Source: Cyclobacteriaceae bacterium (GTDB taxonomy: Bacteria; Bacteroidota; Bacteroidia; Cytophagales; Cyclobacteriaceae). From it: a stretch of DNA of 64,000 bases. Positions 18,695 through 25,589 of the stretch are shown piece by piece. Numbering within the stretch: the first letter of the stretch is position 1; each line of letters begins with the position of its first letter. Position numbers and translations under genes: made by a program. Below the pieces are notes generated by a model. It saw only the letters and a program-made list of their open reading frames with translations. It was not told the origin of the DNA and searched no databases. The DNA lies in assembly GCA_020832305.1 (NCBI GenBank), contig JAFIEV010000052.1:52108-116107 (forward strand), in the 5' to 3' direction.

Positions 18695-18996
18695 CCGACC
18701 TTTTCGAGTACGGTCATAAACGATACATGCCTGTGCCTGAATTTTTCATTGTGTATTTCTGTAATCAGCTTTCCTTCGTTTTCAAGGTATCGATTTAAAC
18801 TTGCCAAAGAATCTGTAATAAATTGGAGGGCAAAAGTACTATCATCGTTGGCGGTTTCAGTTAAAAGCCTGAATAAATGATGCTGATGAAAAGCTCCACT
18901 TGCAAGTGCACTTGGTATATAATTAGTGGAAATCCAGGAGAGCCATTCTTCTTCTGAAGACTTTTCTACATTAAAAGTAATATTGTACAAAATCAT
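18691..18996 (-). CDS. DUF4286 family protein
   Basis: 101 residues, the whole of a small single-domain family common in Bacteroidota. 'MILYNITFNVEKSSEEEWLS' at the start and 'HQHHLFRLL' are typical. Fold is expected to be ferredoxin-like, cytoplasmic. No function is known. It is transcribed toward the GNAT gene and away from cruF. Confidence 0.75.
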   Translation of the reverse strand: MILYNITFNVEKSSEEEWLSWISTNYIPSALASGAFHQHHLFRLLTETANDDSTFALQFITDSLASLNRYLENEGKLITEIHNEKFRHRHVSFMTVLEKVG

Positions 18997-19050
18997 TTTA
19001 GCAATTTTTCAGTTTAACTTTATCGGAAATACTAAACATCTATATTCACA

Positions 19051-19701
19051 ATGATTAATAATTCACCAAGTGTTCGCGTACCACAAAAATATGCTATTTT
19101 TCTGATTGTAAGCATGCATTTAGCCGGGATTATAGGACTTGCCCTCCCTGTAAGCAGGGAATTGTTTTTATGGCTTACACCCTTTAATTTAATTGCGACA
19201 TTTTTATTATTAATCGACAGCCACAGTGACTGGCGAAATTCCTTTAAAGTTTATCTGATTTTAGCCTATGTCATAAGTTTTGCCGTAGAAGCCATAGGAG
19301 TAAATACTGGTATCATTTTCGGATGGTATGAATATGGTACGGTACTGGGCTATAAACTTTGGGGCACTCCTTTATTGATAGGAATCAACTGGCTCATTTT
19401 GTTACTTGCTACCGGGGATGTTGCTAACCGCATTCATTCAAATCTATTGGTGCGATCGGCTCTGGCAGCTGTATTTATGGTTGTACTTGATTTTATAATA
19501 GAACCCATAGCCATTTCACTGGGTTTCTGGACATGGGAAGAAGTATTGGTACCACTTAGAAATTATGCAGGCTGGTTTATCACAGCACTTATATTGCAAG
19601 TAATGTATTCGTTAACAAATACAAACCCCAGAAACAGTCGATCTGTGTGGGTTTTGGGCGCTCAAATTCTCTTTTTCGCAATTTTAAACTTCATCCTTTA
19701 A
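19051..19701 (+). CDS. cruF: Carotenoid 1',2'-hydratase-like membrane protein (CruF family)
   Basis: 216 residues with about six to seven membrane helices. 'SFAVEAIGVNTGIIFGWYEYG' region and 'VLDFIIEPIAISLGFWTWE' are the conserved cores of the carotenoid biosynthesis protein family PF04240 that contains CruF and bisanhydrobacterioruberin hydratase. These add water to the 1',2' double bond of an acyclic carotenoid end, giving tertiary hydroxyls as in saproxanthin or flexixanthin. The position just ahead of the CarH-like regulator and crt operon supports this. A GTTTAAC half-site like those of the operators below lies at 19012-19018. Exact product is inferred. Confidence 0.75.
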   Translation: MINNSPSVRVPQKYAIFLIVSMHLAGIIGLALPVSRELFLWLTPFNLIATFLLLIDSHSDWRNSFKVYLILAYVISFAVEAIGVNTGIIFGWYEYGTVLGYKLWGTPLLIGINWLILLLATGDVANRIHSNLLVRSALAAVFMVVLDFIIEPIAISLGFWTWEEVLVPLRNYAGWFITALILQVMYSLTNTNPRNSRSVWVLGAQILFFAILNFIL

Positions 19702-19835
19702 AACATATTGTAAAGCAATATGTTAGGTATGACATAATACAGCTAATAGTTACTCATTCTGTTTAACTTTTTTCAAAAAATTTGCAACATTTTGTTTTAA
19801 AAGCTGTTAGGTAGTTAAATTTAAACATTAAGATC

Positions 19836-20735
19836 GTGTCAGTATACTCAATAAAGGATTTGGAGCAGTTGTCTGGTATTAAGGCACACACCCTTAGGAT
19901 TTGGGAACAGCGATATAATTTCATCAAACCCAAACGAACAGATACCAACATCAGGTTTTATGATGATGCAGACCTGAAACTGGTACTTAATATTTCCTTA
20001 CTTAAGGAGAACGGTCATAAGATATCAAAGATCTGTGACATGTCTTTCTCCGAAATGCAGGAAGAGGTTGTGCGGATTACCGAAAAAAAGCTTAGTTATC
20101 CTGAGCAAATCCAGGCACTTACCCTGGCTATGATTGATATGGATGAAGATCGGTTTGAAAAAATAATGAGCATCAACATTTTGCAGCTCGGATTCGAAAG
20201 AACCATGATCAACATCATATATCCCTTTTTTCTGAAAATAGGGGTTCTTTGGCAAACCGGTGCTGTAAACCCGGCACAAGAACACTTTATTTCTAATCTT
20301 GTCAGACAAAAACTTATTGTGGCAATAGATGGTCAATTGGTTTCATCATCGGAGTACAACAAGAAATATATGTTGTACCTTCCTGAAAACGAAATACATG
20401 AAATAGGTCTGTTGTTTTCCAGCTTTATAATCAAGGCAAGAAACAACAAAGTAATCTATTTAGGTCAAAACCTGCCGTTTGAAGATTTGTCTTCTGTTTA
20501 CGGTTCACATAAACCCGATGTAATTGTAAGTGTGTTTACATCAAATCCGGCTGCATCAAACGTCCAGGATTACATCGATAAATTGGGTAAACGTTTCCCA
20601 AGCAGTACCATATTGATTTCGGGCCACCAGGTAGTTGGTCAGGGACTCGAATGTCCTAAAAACGTAATTATATTAAATAAATTACAAGATCTTATAGATT
20701 ATGTGGATGATCAAAACGGCGGAAAAAAGGTTTAA
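19836..20735 (+). CDS. MerR-family, B12-binding photoreceptor regulator (CarH/LitR-like)
   Basis: 299 residues from GTG. MerR winged helix at about 4-72 ('YSIKDLEQLSGIKAHTLRIW'), then a helical cap and a cobalamin-binding Rossmann domain (about 175-290). The CarH capping motif W-x9-E-H is exact (W139, E149, H150), and the lower-ligand motif E-x-H-x-x-G is present (E186-I-H188-E-I-G191). In CarH, adenosylcobalamin makes a DNA-binding tetramer that light breaks, releasing carotenoid genes. The residue after W139 is Gln where Thermus CarH has the His that forms the light-state adduct. Its gene lies between cruF and the crt operon, and TTTGTTTAA palindromes in the following intergenic space are the likely operators. 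Confidence 0.88.
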   Translation: MSVYSIKDLEQLSGIKAHTLRIWEQRYNFIKPKRTDTNIRFYDDADLKLVLNISLLKENGHKISKICDMSFSEMQEEVVRITEKKLSYPEQIQALTLAMIDMDEDRFEKIMSINILQLGFERTMINIIYPFFLKIGVLWQTGAVNPAQEHFISNLVRQKLIVAIDGQLVSSSEYNKKYMLYLPENEIHEIGLLFSSFIIKARNNKVIYLGQNLPFEDLSSVYGSHKPDVIVSVFTSNPAASNVQDYIDKLGKRFPSSTILISGHQVVGQGLECPKNVIILNKLQDLIDYVDDQNGGKKV

Positions 20736-20768
20736 CCAATAAACCCTATAATATAGCCATATTATAAA

Positions 20769-20821
20769 CTCAAAATCCATTTTGTTTAAGAAAAGTTAAA
20801 CAAAATGGATTTTGAGTTTTT
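20769..20821 (+). terminator. Terminator of the CarH-like gene
   Basis: A perfect 21-bp inverted repeat (20769-20789 and 20796-20816) with a 6-nt loop and five T residues. The loop-proximal part of the stem is TTTGTTTAA/TTAAACAAA, the same 9-mer as in the operators downstream. Confidence 0.85.
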
Positions 20822-20986
20822 ACGTATCCAATCATTCTGCTTTTTGAAATCTTTAATTAAGTATGCATTCCACCAGGCACATAGCCATTATTCGTTAATG
20901 CAATACATATACTTTGATATAAAATCAAAAAAACGAAAAACACCCGTCAACTATCATCGCACCACAGGAAAATAACAGGCCCGCGT

Positions 20987-21021
20987 TTTGTTTAATTTTT
21001 AACCGCTTTTAGTTAAACAAA
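20987..21021. promoter_or_regulatory. Inverted repeat TTTGTTTAA-N17-TTAAACAAA (operator O1)
   Basis: Half-sites at 20987-20995 and 21013-21021 are exact reverse complements. It lies 240 bp upstream of the sigma gene, outside any clear promoter, and repeats the design of O2 and O3. Confidence 0.6.
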
Positions 21022-21171
21022 TTAATTTTTAAAATTTTCCATGTCGTCTTCTTGACAAATGATAAAAGTCATGTTTTTGGCCATTTTAGTGATTCAAACA
21101 ATATTTAAGTGCTGATTTACAGCCTGTTAAAGGGTAAAAGCATGGCTAATTTAAGTGCCTTCCGGTATAAT

Positions 21172-21205
21172 TTTGTTTAACTACTGAAAAATTTTATTAA
21201 ACAAA
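21172..21205. promoter_or_regulatory. Inverted repeat TTTGTTTAA-N16-TTAAACAAA (operator O2)
   Basis: Half-sites at 21172-21180 and 21197-21205, exact reverse complements. A -7-like TAATTTTG (21168-21175) overlaps the left half-site, so bound protein would cover it. Confidence 0.65.
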
Positions 21206-21208
21206 GTC

Positions 21209-21249
21209 TTGCATATTCGTTTAATTAATCATAGATTTGGTTAAACAAA
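21209..21249 (+). promoter_or_regulatory. Promoter of the sigma-crt operon overlapped by operator O3
   Basis: TTG (21209-21211), a 20-bp spacer and TAGATTTG (21232-21239) form a Bacteroidota promoter 23 bp ahead of the sigma ATG. The inverted repeat TTCGTTTAA (21216-21224) -N16- TTAAACAAA (21241-21249) spans its spacer, -7 and start point, the layout expected for repression. Confidence 0.7.
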
Positions 21250-21262
21250 AACAAAGAACGCC

Positions 21263-21772
21263 ATGACTGCACTCGAATTTAGTTACTCAATTGACAAGCT
21301 TTCACCTTCTTTAAAGCCATTTGCCTTGCGCTTGACCAAGGATGTTGAAGATGCGAATGACCTTCTGCAGGAAACCATCTTAAAAGCATTTACCAATCGG
21401 GACAAGTTTACAGATGGCACTAATCTCAAAGCGTGGATGTACACTATTATGAAAAACACCTTTATTACCAACTATCAGAGAATGGTAAGGAGGAATACTT
21501 TCATAGATACTACAGATAATCTCCACTATATAAATTCAACTGACAATTCCATAGAGAACGGAGCTTATGGTGAATTTGCTATGCGGGATATCAACAAAGC
21601 AATCCACAAACTTGACGATACTTATAAAATTCCTTTCTTGATGCACTTCAGAGGTTTCAAATATTATGAAATAGCTGATAAGCTTAATATCCCGATAGGA
21701 ACTGTAAAGAACCGCATTCACATAGCCAGAAAAGAATTGAAGGCTATGCTAAAAAACTACGCTACTAAATAA
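21263..21772 (+). CDS. ECF-family RNA polymerase sigma factor
   Basis: 169 residues with region 2 (about 12-80: 'FALRLTKDVEDANDLLQETI', 'NLKAWMYTIMKNTFITNYQR') and region 4 (about 115-165: 'IPFLMHFRGFKYYEIADKLN', 'IPIGTVKNRIHIARKEL'). It is the first gene of the carotenoid operon, 12 bp ahead of crtI, so it probably helps express crt genes, as CarQ does in Myxococcus, or spreads the light/stress signal to other promoters. No anti-sigma gene is next to it; control seems to be at the level of transcription by the CarH-like protein. Confidence 0.92.
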   Translation: MTALEFSYSIDKLSPSLKPFALRLTKDVEDANDLLQETILKAFTNRDKFTDGTNLKAWMYTIMKNTFITNYQRMVRRNTFIDTTDNLHYINSTDNSIENGAYGEFAMRDINKAIHKLDDTYKIPFLMHFRGFKYYEIADKLNIPIGTVKNRIHIARKELKAMLKNYATK

Positions 21773-21784
21773 TTCATAATAGAT

Positions 21785-23260
21785 ATGACTGATAAGTCTG
21801 CAATTGTAATTGGATCAGGCTTTTCAGGAATTTCTGCTGCTACTACGCTTGCAAGTCACGGGTTCAGGGTAACTGTTCTTGAAAAAAATACCCTCCCCGG
21901 TGGCCGCGCAAGAAGGTTTGAAGAAAATGGTTTCGTTTATGATATGGGCCCAAGCTGGTATTGGATGCCCGATGTATTTGAAACTTATTTCAGGAGATTT
22001 GGCAAAGAAGTTTCTGATTACTATAAAATCGAACGGCTCGACCCTTCCTATACCGTAGTGTTTGGAAAAGACGATGTCATGGATATTCCGGCAGATTATG
22101 AATCTGTCGTTCATCTCTTCAACAATCTCGAACCTGGAAGCGGAGAAAAATTAACCCAATTTTTACACCAGGCAGCATATAAATACGACGTGGGCATCAA
22201 TCAGCTAGTCTACAAGCCCGGCAGGTCTGTAACCGAATTCTTAAGCTTTAAATTACTTATCGATGTTCTTCGAATGGATATATTTACCTCCTTCGACAAA
22301 CACATAAAAAGGTTTTTTAAGCACCCAAGGTTGTTATCGCTGATAGAATTCCCCATTTTGTTTCTTGGTGCAGTTGCCAAAAATACACCTGCTTTGTACA
22401 GTCTGATGAACTATGCAGATATTAAGCTGGGCACATGGTACCCGGTTGGAGGAATGTATAAAGTGGTAGAAGGCATGGTAAGTCTTGCCGAGGAGAAGGG
22501 TGTACAGTTTAAATACAACGAAGAAGTTAAAGGATTTGAATTTGATAAAAACAGCATAAATGCGGTTGTGACCACTAATGGAAAATATAGTGCAGATGTG
22601 GTTGTAGCCGGTGCCGATTATCATCATGTTGATGCGGTACTTTTACCTGAAAAATTCAGAAATTATTCCAAAAAATACTGGGATACACGTGTTATGGCGC
22701 CTTCAGCTTTAATTTTCTATCTTGGAGTAGATAAAAAAATAGAAAAGCTCAATCATCACACTTTGTTCTTTGATGAAGATTTTGCGGTTCATGCCCATCA
22801 GATTTATGAAGAGCCTGCCTGGCCTGACCGTCCGCAGTTTTACCTGTGTGTTCCAAGTAAAACAGATGACACCGTAGCACCTGAAGGCATGGAAAATATT
22901 TTCATCCTTATACCGGTAGCTCCTGCATTAAATGATGAAGAAGCCACCCGGGAACATTATTATCACATGGTAATGGAACGTCTCGAACATTTTCTTGGTG
23001 AAGACGTGAGAAGCCACGTAGTGTATAAAAAAAGTTTTGCACACAAAGATTTTTCTGAGGCATACCATTCATTTAAGGGAAATGCTTACGGATTAGCCAA
23101 TACATTATTGCAAACCGCTATTCTAAAGCCCTCACTTAAAAACAAAAAGCTCAGAAATTTGTATTATACAGGTCAGCTCACAGTGCCCGGCCCGGGTGTG
23201 CCTCCGACATTGATATCAGGGCAGGTTGTAGCTGACGAGATTAAAAAAGATTTTGCTTAA
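21785..23260 (+). CDS. crtI: Phytoene desaturase CrtI
   Basis: 491 residues, usual length. FAD-binding 'VIGSGFSGISAATTLASHGF' at the N-terminus with 'VLEKNTLPGGRARRFEENGF', and the C-terminal 'YYTGQLTVPGPGVPPTLISG' typical of CrtI ('G..THPG.G.P....S...'). It dehydrogenates phytoene to lycopene (or neurosporene) at the membrane. Followed by crtB with a 2-bp gap, which signals translational coupling. Confidence 0.96.
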   Translation: MTDKSAIVIGSGFSGISAATTLASHGFRVTVLEKNTLPGGRARRFEENGFVYDMGPSWYWMPDVFETYFRRFGKEVSDYYKIERLDPSYTVVFGKDDVMDIPADYESVVHLFNNLEPGSGEKLTQFLHQAAYKYDVGINQLVYKPGRSVTEFLSFKLLIDVLRMDIFTSFDKHIKRFFKHPRLLSLIEFPILFLGAVAKNTPALYSLMNYADIKLGTWYPVGGMYKVVEGMVSLAEEKGVQFKYNEEVKGFEFDKNSINAVVTTNGKYSADVVVAGADYHHVDAVLLPEKFRNYSKKYWDTRVMAPSALIFYLGVDKKIEKLNHHTLFFDEDFAVHAHQIYEEPAWPDRPQFYLCVPSKTDDTVAPEGMENIFILIPVAPALNDEEATREHYYHMVMERLEHFLGEDVRSHVVYKKSFAHKDFSEAYHSFKGNAYGLANTLLQTAILKPSLKNKKLRNLYYTGQLTVPGPGVPPTLISGQVVADEIKKDFA

Positions 23261-23262
23261 TT

Positions 23263-24114
23263 ATGGTTAAAGAAATACCACTTGATCTGTATACCAAAAC
23301 TAATTTTGAGTGCAGTAAACTTATAACATCCCGTTATAGCACATCCTTCACTCTTGGTATTCGTACCCTGGCAAAAAAATATCATGACCCTATATATGCA
23401 ATTTACGGGTTTGTAAGATATGCAGATGAAATAGTGGATACATTTCACGACCACAATAAACAGGATTTACTTAACAGATTCAAAGCTGATACCTATCAGG
23501 CAATTGATGAAGGAATAAGTCTTAACCCTGTATTACATACATTTCAGTTTGTCGTAAACCGATACAAAATATCATATGATCTCATTGATGCTTTTTTATA
23601 CAGCATGGAGATGGATCTTGAGCTAACCCGATGCAACCAAATAGATTATGAAAAATATATCTATGGTTCAGCAGAGGTTGTGGGACTTATGTGTTTAAAG
23701 GTATTTTGTGAAGGAGATGATGCATTTTACCAAAAGCTGGAAAATCCTGCACGCAGCCTTGGGGCTGCCTTTCAAAAAGTTAATTTCCTGCGGGACATGA
23801 AAAGTGATTTTCAGGAAAGAGGGAGAGTATATTTTCCCGGTCTTGACTTATCGCAATTTGGCTCTGATGTAAAACAAGCCATTGAAAAAGACATTCAAAA
23901 AGATTTCGATGATGCTTATAAAGGCATAATACAGCTTCCATATGGAGCCCGTTTTGGCGTCTATATGGCTTATGTTTACTATGTAAAGCTATTTAACAAG
24001 ATAAAAAGAAGCCCTGCTCAGGCAGTGATGACTTCGAGAATTCGTATTCCCGACAATGTTAAGATACTATTGTTGGTTCAATCATGGTTTAAACACAAGT
24101 TCAATTTCATTTAA
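23263..24114 (+). CDS. crtB: Phytoene synthase CrtB
   Basis: 283 residues of the squalene/phytoene synthase family. Two aspartate-rich motifs bind the diphosphates through Mg2+: 'YADEIVDTF' (about 49-57) and 'NFLRDMKSDFQERGRVYFP' (about 173-191). 'SRYSTSFTLGIRTL' is the conserved N-terminal substrate pocket. It condenses two geranylgeranyl diphosphates head-to-head to phytoene, feeding CrtI encoded just upstream. Confidence 0.96.
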   Translation: MVKEIPLDLYTKTNFECSKLITSRYSTSFTLGIRTLAKKYHDPIYAIYGFVRYADEIVDTFHDHNKQDLLNRFKADTYQAIDEGISLNPVLHTFQFVVNRYKISYDLIDAFLYSMEMDLELTRCNQIDYEKYIYGSAEVVGLMCLKVFCEGDDAFYQKLENPARSLGAAFQKVNFLRDMKSDFQERGRVYFPGLDLSQFGSDVKQAIEKDIQKDFDDAYKGIIQLPYGARFGVYMAYVYYVKLFNKIKRSPAQAVMTSRIRIPDNVKILLLVQSWFKHKFNFI

Positions 24115-24127
24115 AACCTTAACAAAG

Positions 24128-24991
24128 ATGGTTCCTGCTTACAAAACGCTCAATCTGAAAGTAGAAATTGACCAAAATTCAGGATTCTGTTTTGGTGTGG
24201 TATATGCCATTGAAATGGCAGAGGAAATCCTCGATGAACAGGGTTATCTGTATTGTCTTGGCGACATTGTTCATAACGACGAGGAAGTAAAACGACTTGA
24301 GAGTAAAGGACTTAAAATTATTGACCATGAATTTCTAAAAAGCCTGACTGATGAAAAGGTACTGATCAGGGCACATGGTGAACCTCCCTCAACTTATGAG
24401 TTGGCACTAAAAAACAATCTTGAGCTCATTGATGCTTCTTGTCCGGTGGTATTAAAACTTCAAAACCGGATCAGAAAATCATATGAAAAAGAAAATCAAA
24501 TTTATATCTACGGAAAGCACGGACATGCAGAAGTTATGGGACTACTTGGTCAGACAAGTAACAATGCCGTAGTTTTTCAGGATATATCTGAGCTGGACAT
24601 CAAGAAATTGCCCAAAAACCTTACCCTTTACAGCCAGACTACAAAAAGTGTGGATAAATTTAATGAAATATCCCAGACCCTTCGCGATGCAGGTATTGAA
24701 GTTGACTCTAACGATACCATATGCCGGCAGGTATCAAACCGGGATGAAGAGTTAAGGGTATTTGCCGGAAATTACGATACCATTATCTTTGTATCCGGAA
24801 CCAAATCATCCAATGGCAAAGTGCTTTATCAGGTTTGTAAAAATAAAAATCCCGAAACATATTTTGTTTCAAATGTTGATGACCTCGATGCAGCCTGGTT
24901 CAGGGAAAACCAAACTGTTGGTATTTGTGGCGCAACTTCCACCCCTATGTGGCTGATGGAAGAAATAAAACAAAGATTGTTGTCATATTAA
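24128..24991 (+). CDS. ispH: 4-hydroxy-3-methylbut-2-enyl diphosphate reductase
   Basis: 287 residues from the ATG at 24128; the longer frame starts inside crtB and was rejected because family homology begins at 'LKVEIDQNSGFCFGVVYAIE'. The three [4Fe-4S] cysteines are in 'SGFCFGV', 'DASCPVV' and 'VGICGATSTP'; the substrate histidines are in 'VHNDEEV', 'RAHGEPPS' and 'GKHGHAEV'. IspH makes IPP and DMAPP in the last step of the MEP pathway. A copy inside the crt operon ties isoprenoid precursor supply to carotenoid expression; 13 bp from crtB, 12 bp from crtZ. Confidence 0.95.
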   Translation: MVPAYKTLNLKVEIDQNSGFCFGVVYAIEMAEEILDEQGYLYCLGDIVHNDEEVKRLESKGLKIIDHEFLKSLTDEKVLIRAHGEPPSTYELALKNNLELIDASCPVVLKLQNRIRKSYEKENQIYIYGKHGHAEVMGLLGQTSNNAVVFQDISELDIKKLPKNLTLYSQTTKSVDKFNEISQTLRDAGIEVDSNDTICRQVSNRDEELRVFAGNYDTIIFVSGTKSSNGKVLYQVCKNKNPETYFVSNVDDLDAAWFRENQTVGICGATSTPMWLMEEIKQRLLSY

Positions 24992-25003
24992 AATTAAAAA
25001 AAT

Positions 25004-25471
25004 ATGTTACACCCGGCCTTCAACGCAGTTATTGTAATTGGCACTTTCTTCTTTATGGAAGGTGTAGCCTGGTTTACACATAAATATGTGATGCATGGAT
25101 TTCTATGGTCCTGGCATAAATCACATCATACCGTGCATGACCATGTGCTGGAAAAAAATGATTTATTTGCACTTGTCTTTAGTATTCCTTCCATACTTTT
25201 AATCATTTTCGGATCTGAATTTCCACAGATCAGATTTGTTATGTACATAGGATTTGGCATACTTGCGTATGGCATTTTTTATTTTCTTTTTCATGATATC
25301 ATTGTGCACCGTAGAATAAAGATCAGGTTCAAAGCCAGGAATCCTTATTTAAAACGTATAATGCACGCACATTATATTCATCACCAGACACATACCAAAA
25401 AAGGTGGAGAAGCTTTTGGGTTTTTGTATGCGCCCAAAAGATACAACAAAAAAGAATCTGCCTCAGTTTGA
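25004..25471 (+). CDS. crtZ: Beta-carotene hydroxylase CrtZ (fatty acid hydroxylase superfamily)
   Basis: 155 residues, four predicted membrane helices and all His boxes of the non-haem di-iron hydroxylases: 'HKYVMHG', 'WHKSHH', 'FHDIIVHRR' and 'HAHYIHHQTH'. It adds 3-hydroxyl groups to beta-ionone rings (zeaxanthin-type ends). Last gene of the crt operon. A cyclic substrate is implied, yet no lycopene cyclase gene lies in the window. Confidence 0.93.
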   Translation: MLHPAFNAVIVIGTFFFMEGVAWFTHKYVMHGFLWSWHKSHHTVHDHVLEKNDLFALVFSIPSILLIIFGSEFPQIRFVMYIGFGILAYGIFYFLFHDIIVHRRIKIRFKARNPYLKRIMHAHYIHHQTHTKKGGEAFGFLYAPKRYNKKESASV

Positions 25472-25521
25472 GGTTATTCACTATATACAGGGCTATTATT
25501 TACAGGGGTATCGAATAAAAG

Positions 25522-25548
25522 CACACCAGGCAATTGCCTTCAGGTGTG
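25522..25548. repeat. Nested palindrome between crtZ and the TonB receptor gene
   Basis: CACACC (25522-25527) and GGTGTG (25543-25548) flank the 12-bp palindrome AGGCAATTGCCT (25528-25539). No T-run follows on the plus strand, so it is a weak terminator at best; it lies 42 bp before the next gene and could be a protein-binding or RNA structure. Confidence 0.45.
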
Positions 25549-25589
25549 ATCATTCATTGTAAACCATTTAACTTTAACCTGGCTTTTTT

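Noticed and set aside
24056..24127. Longer start for ispH inside crtB
   Set aside because: The extra 24 residues are crtB in another frame and the IspH fold starts after the ATG at 24128.
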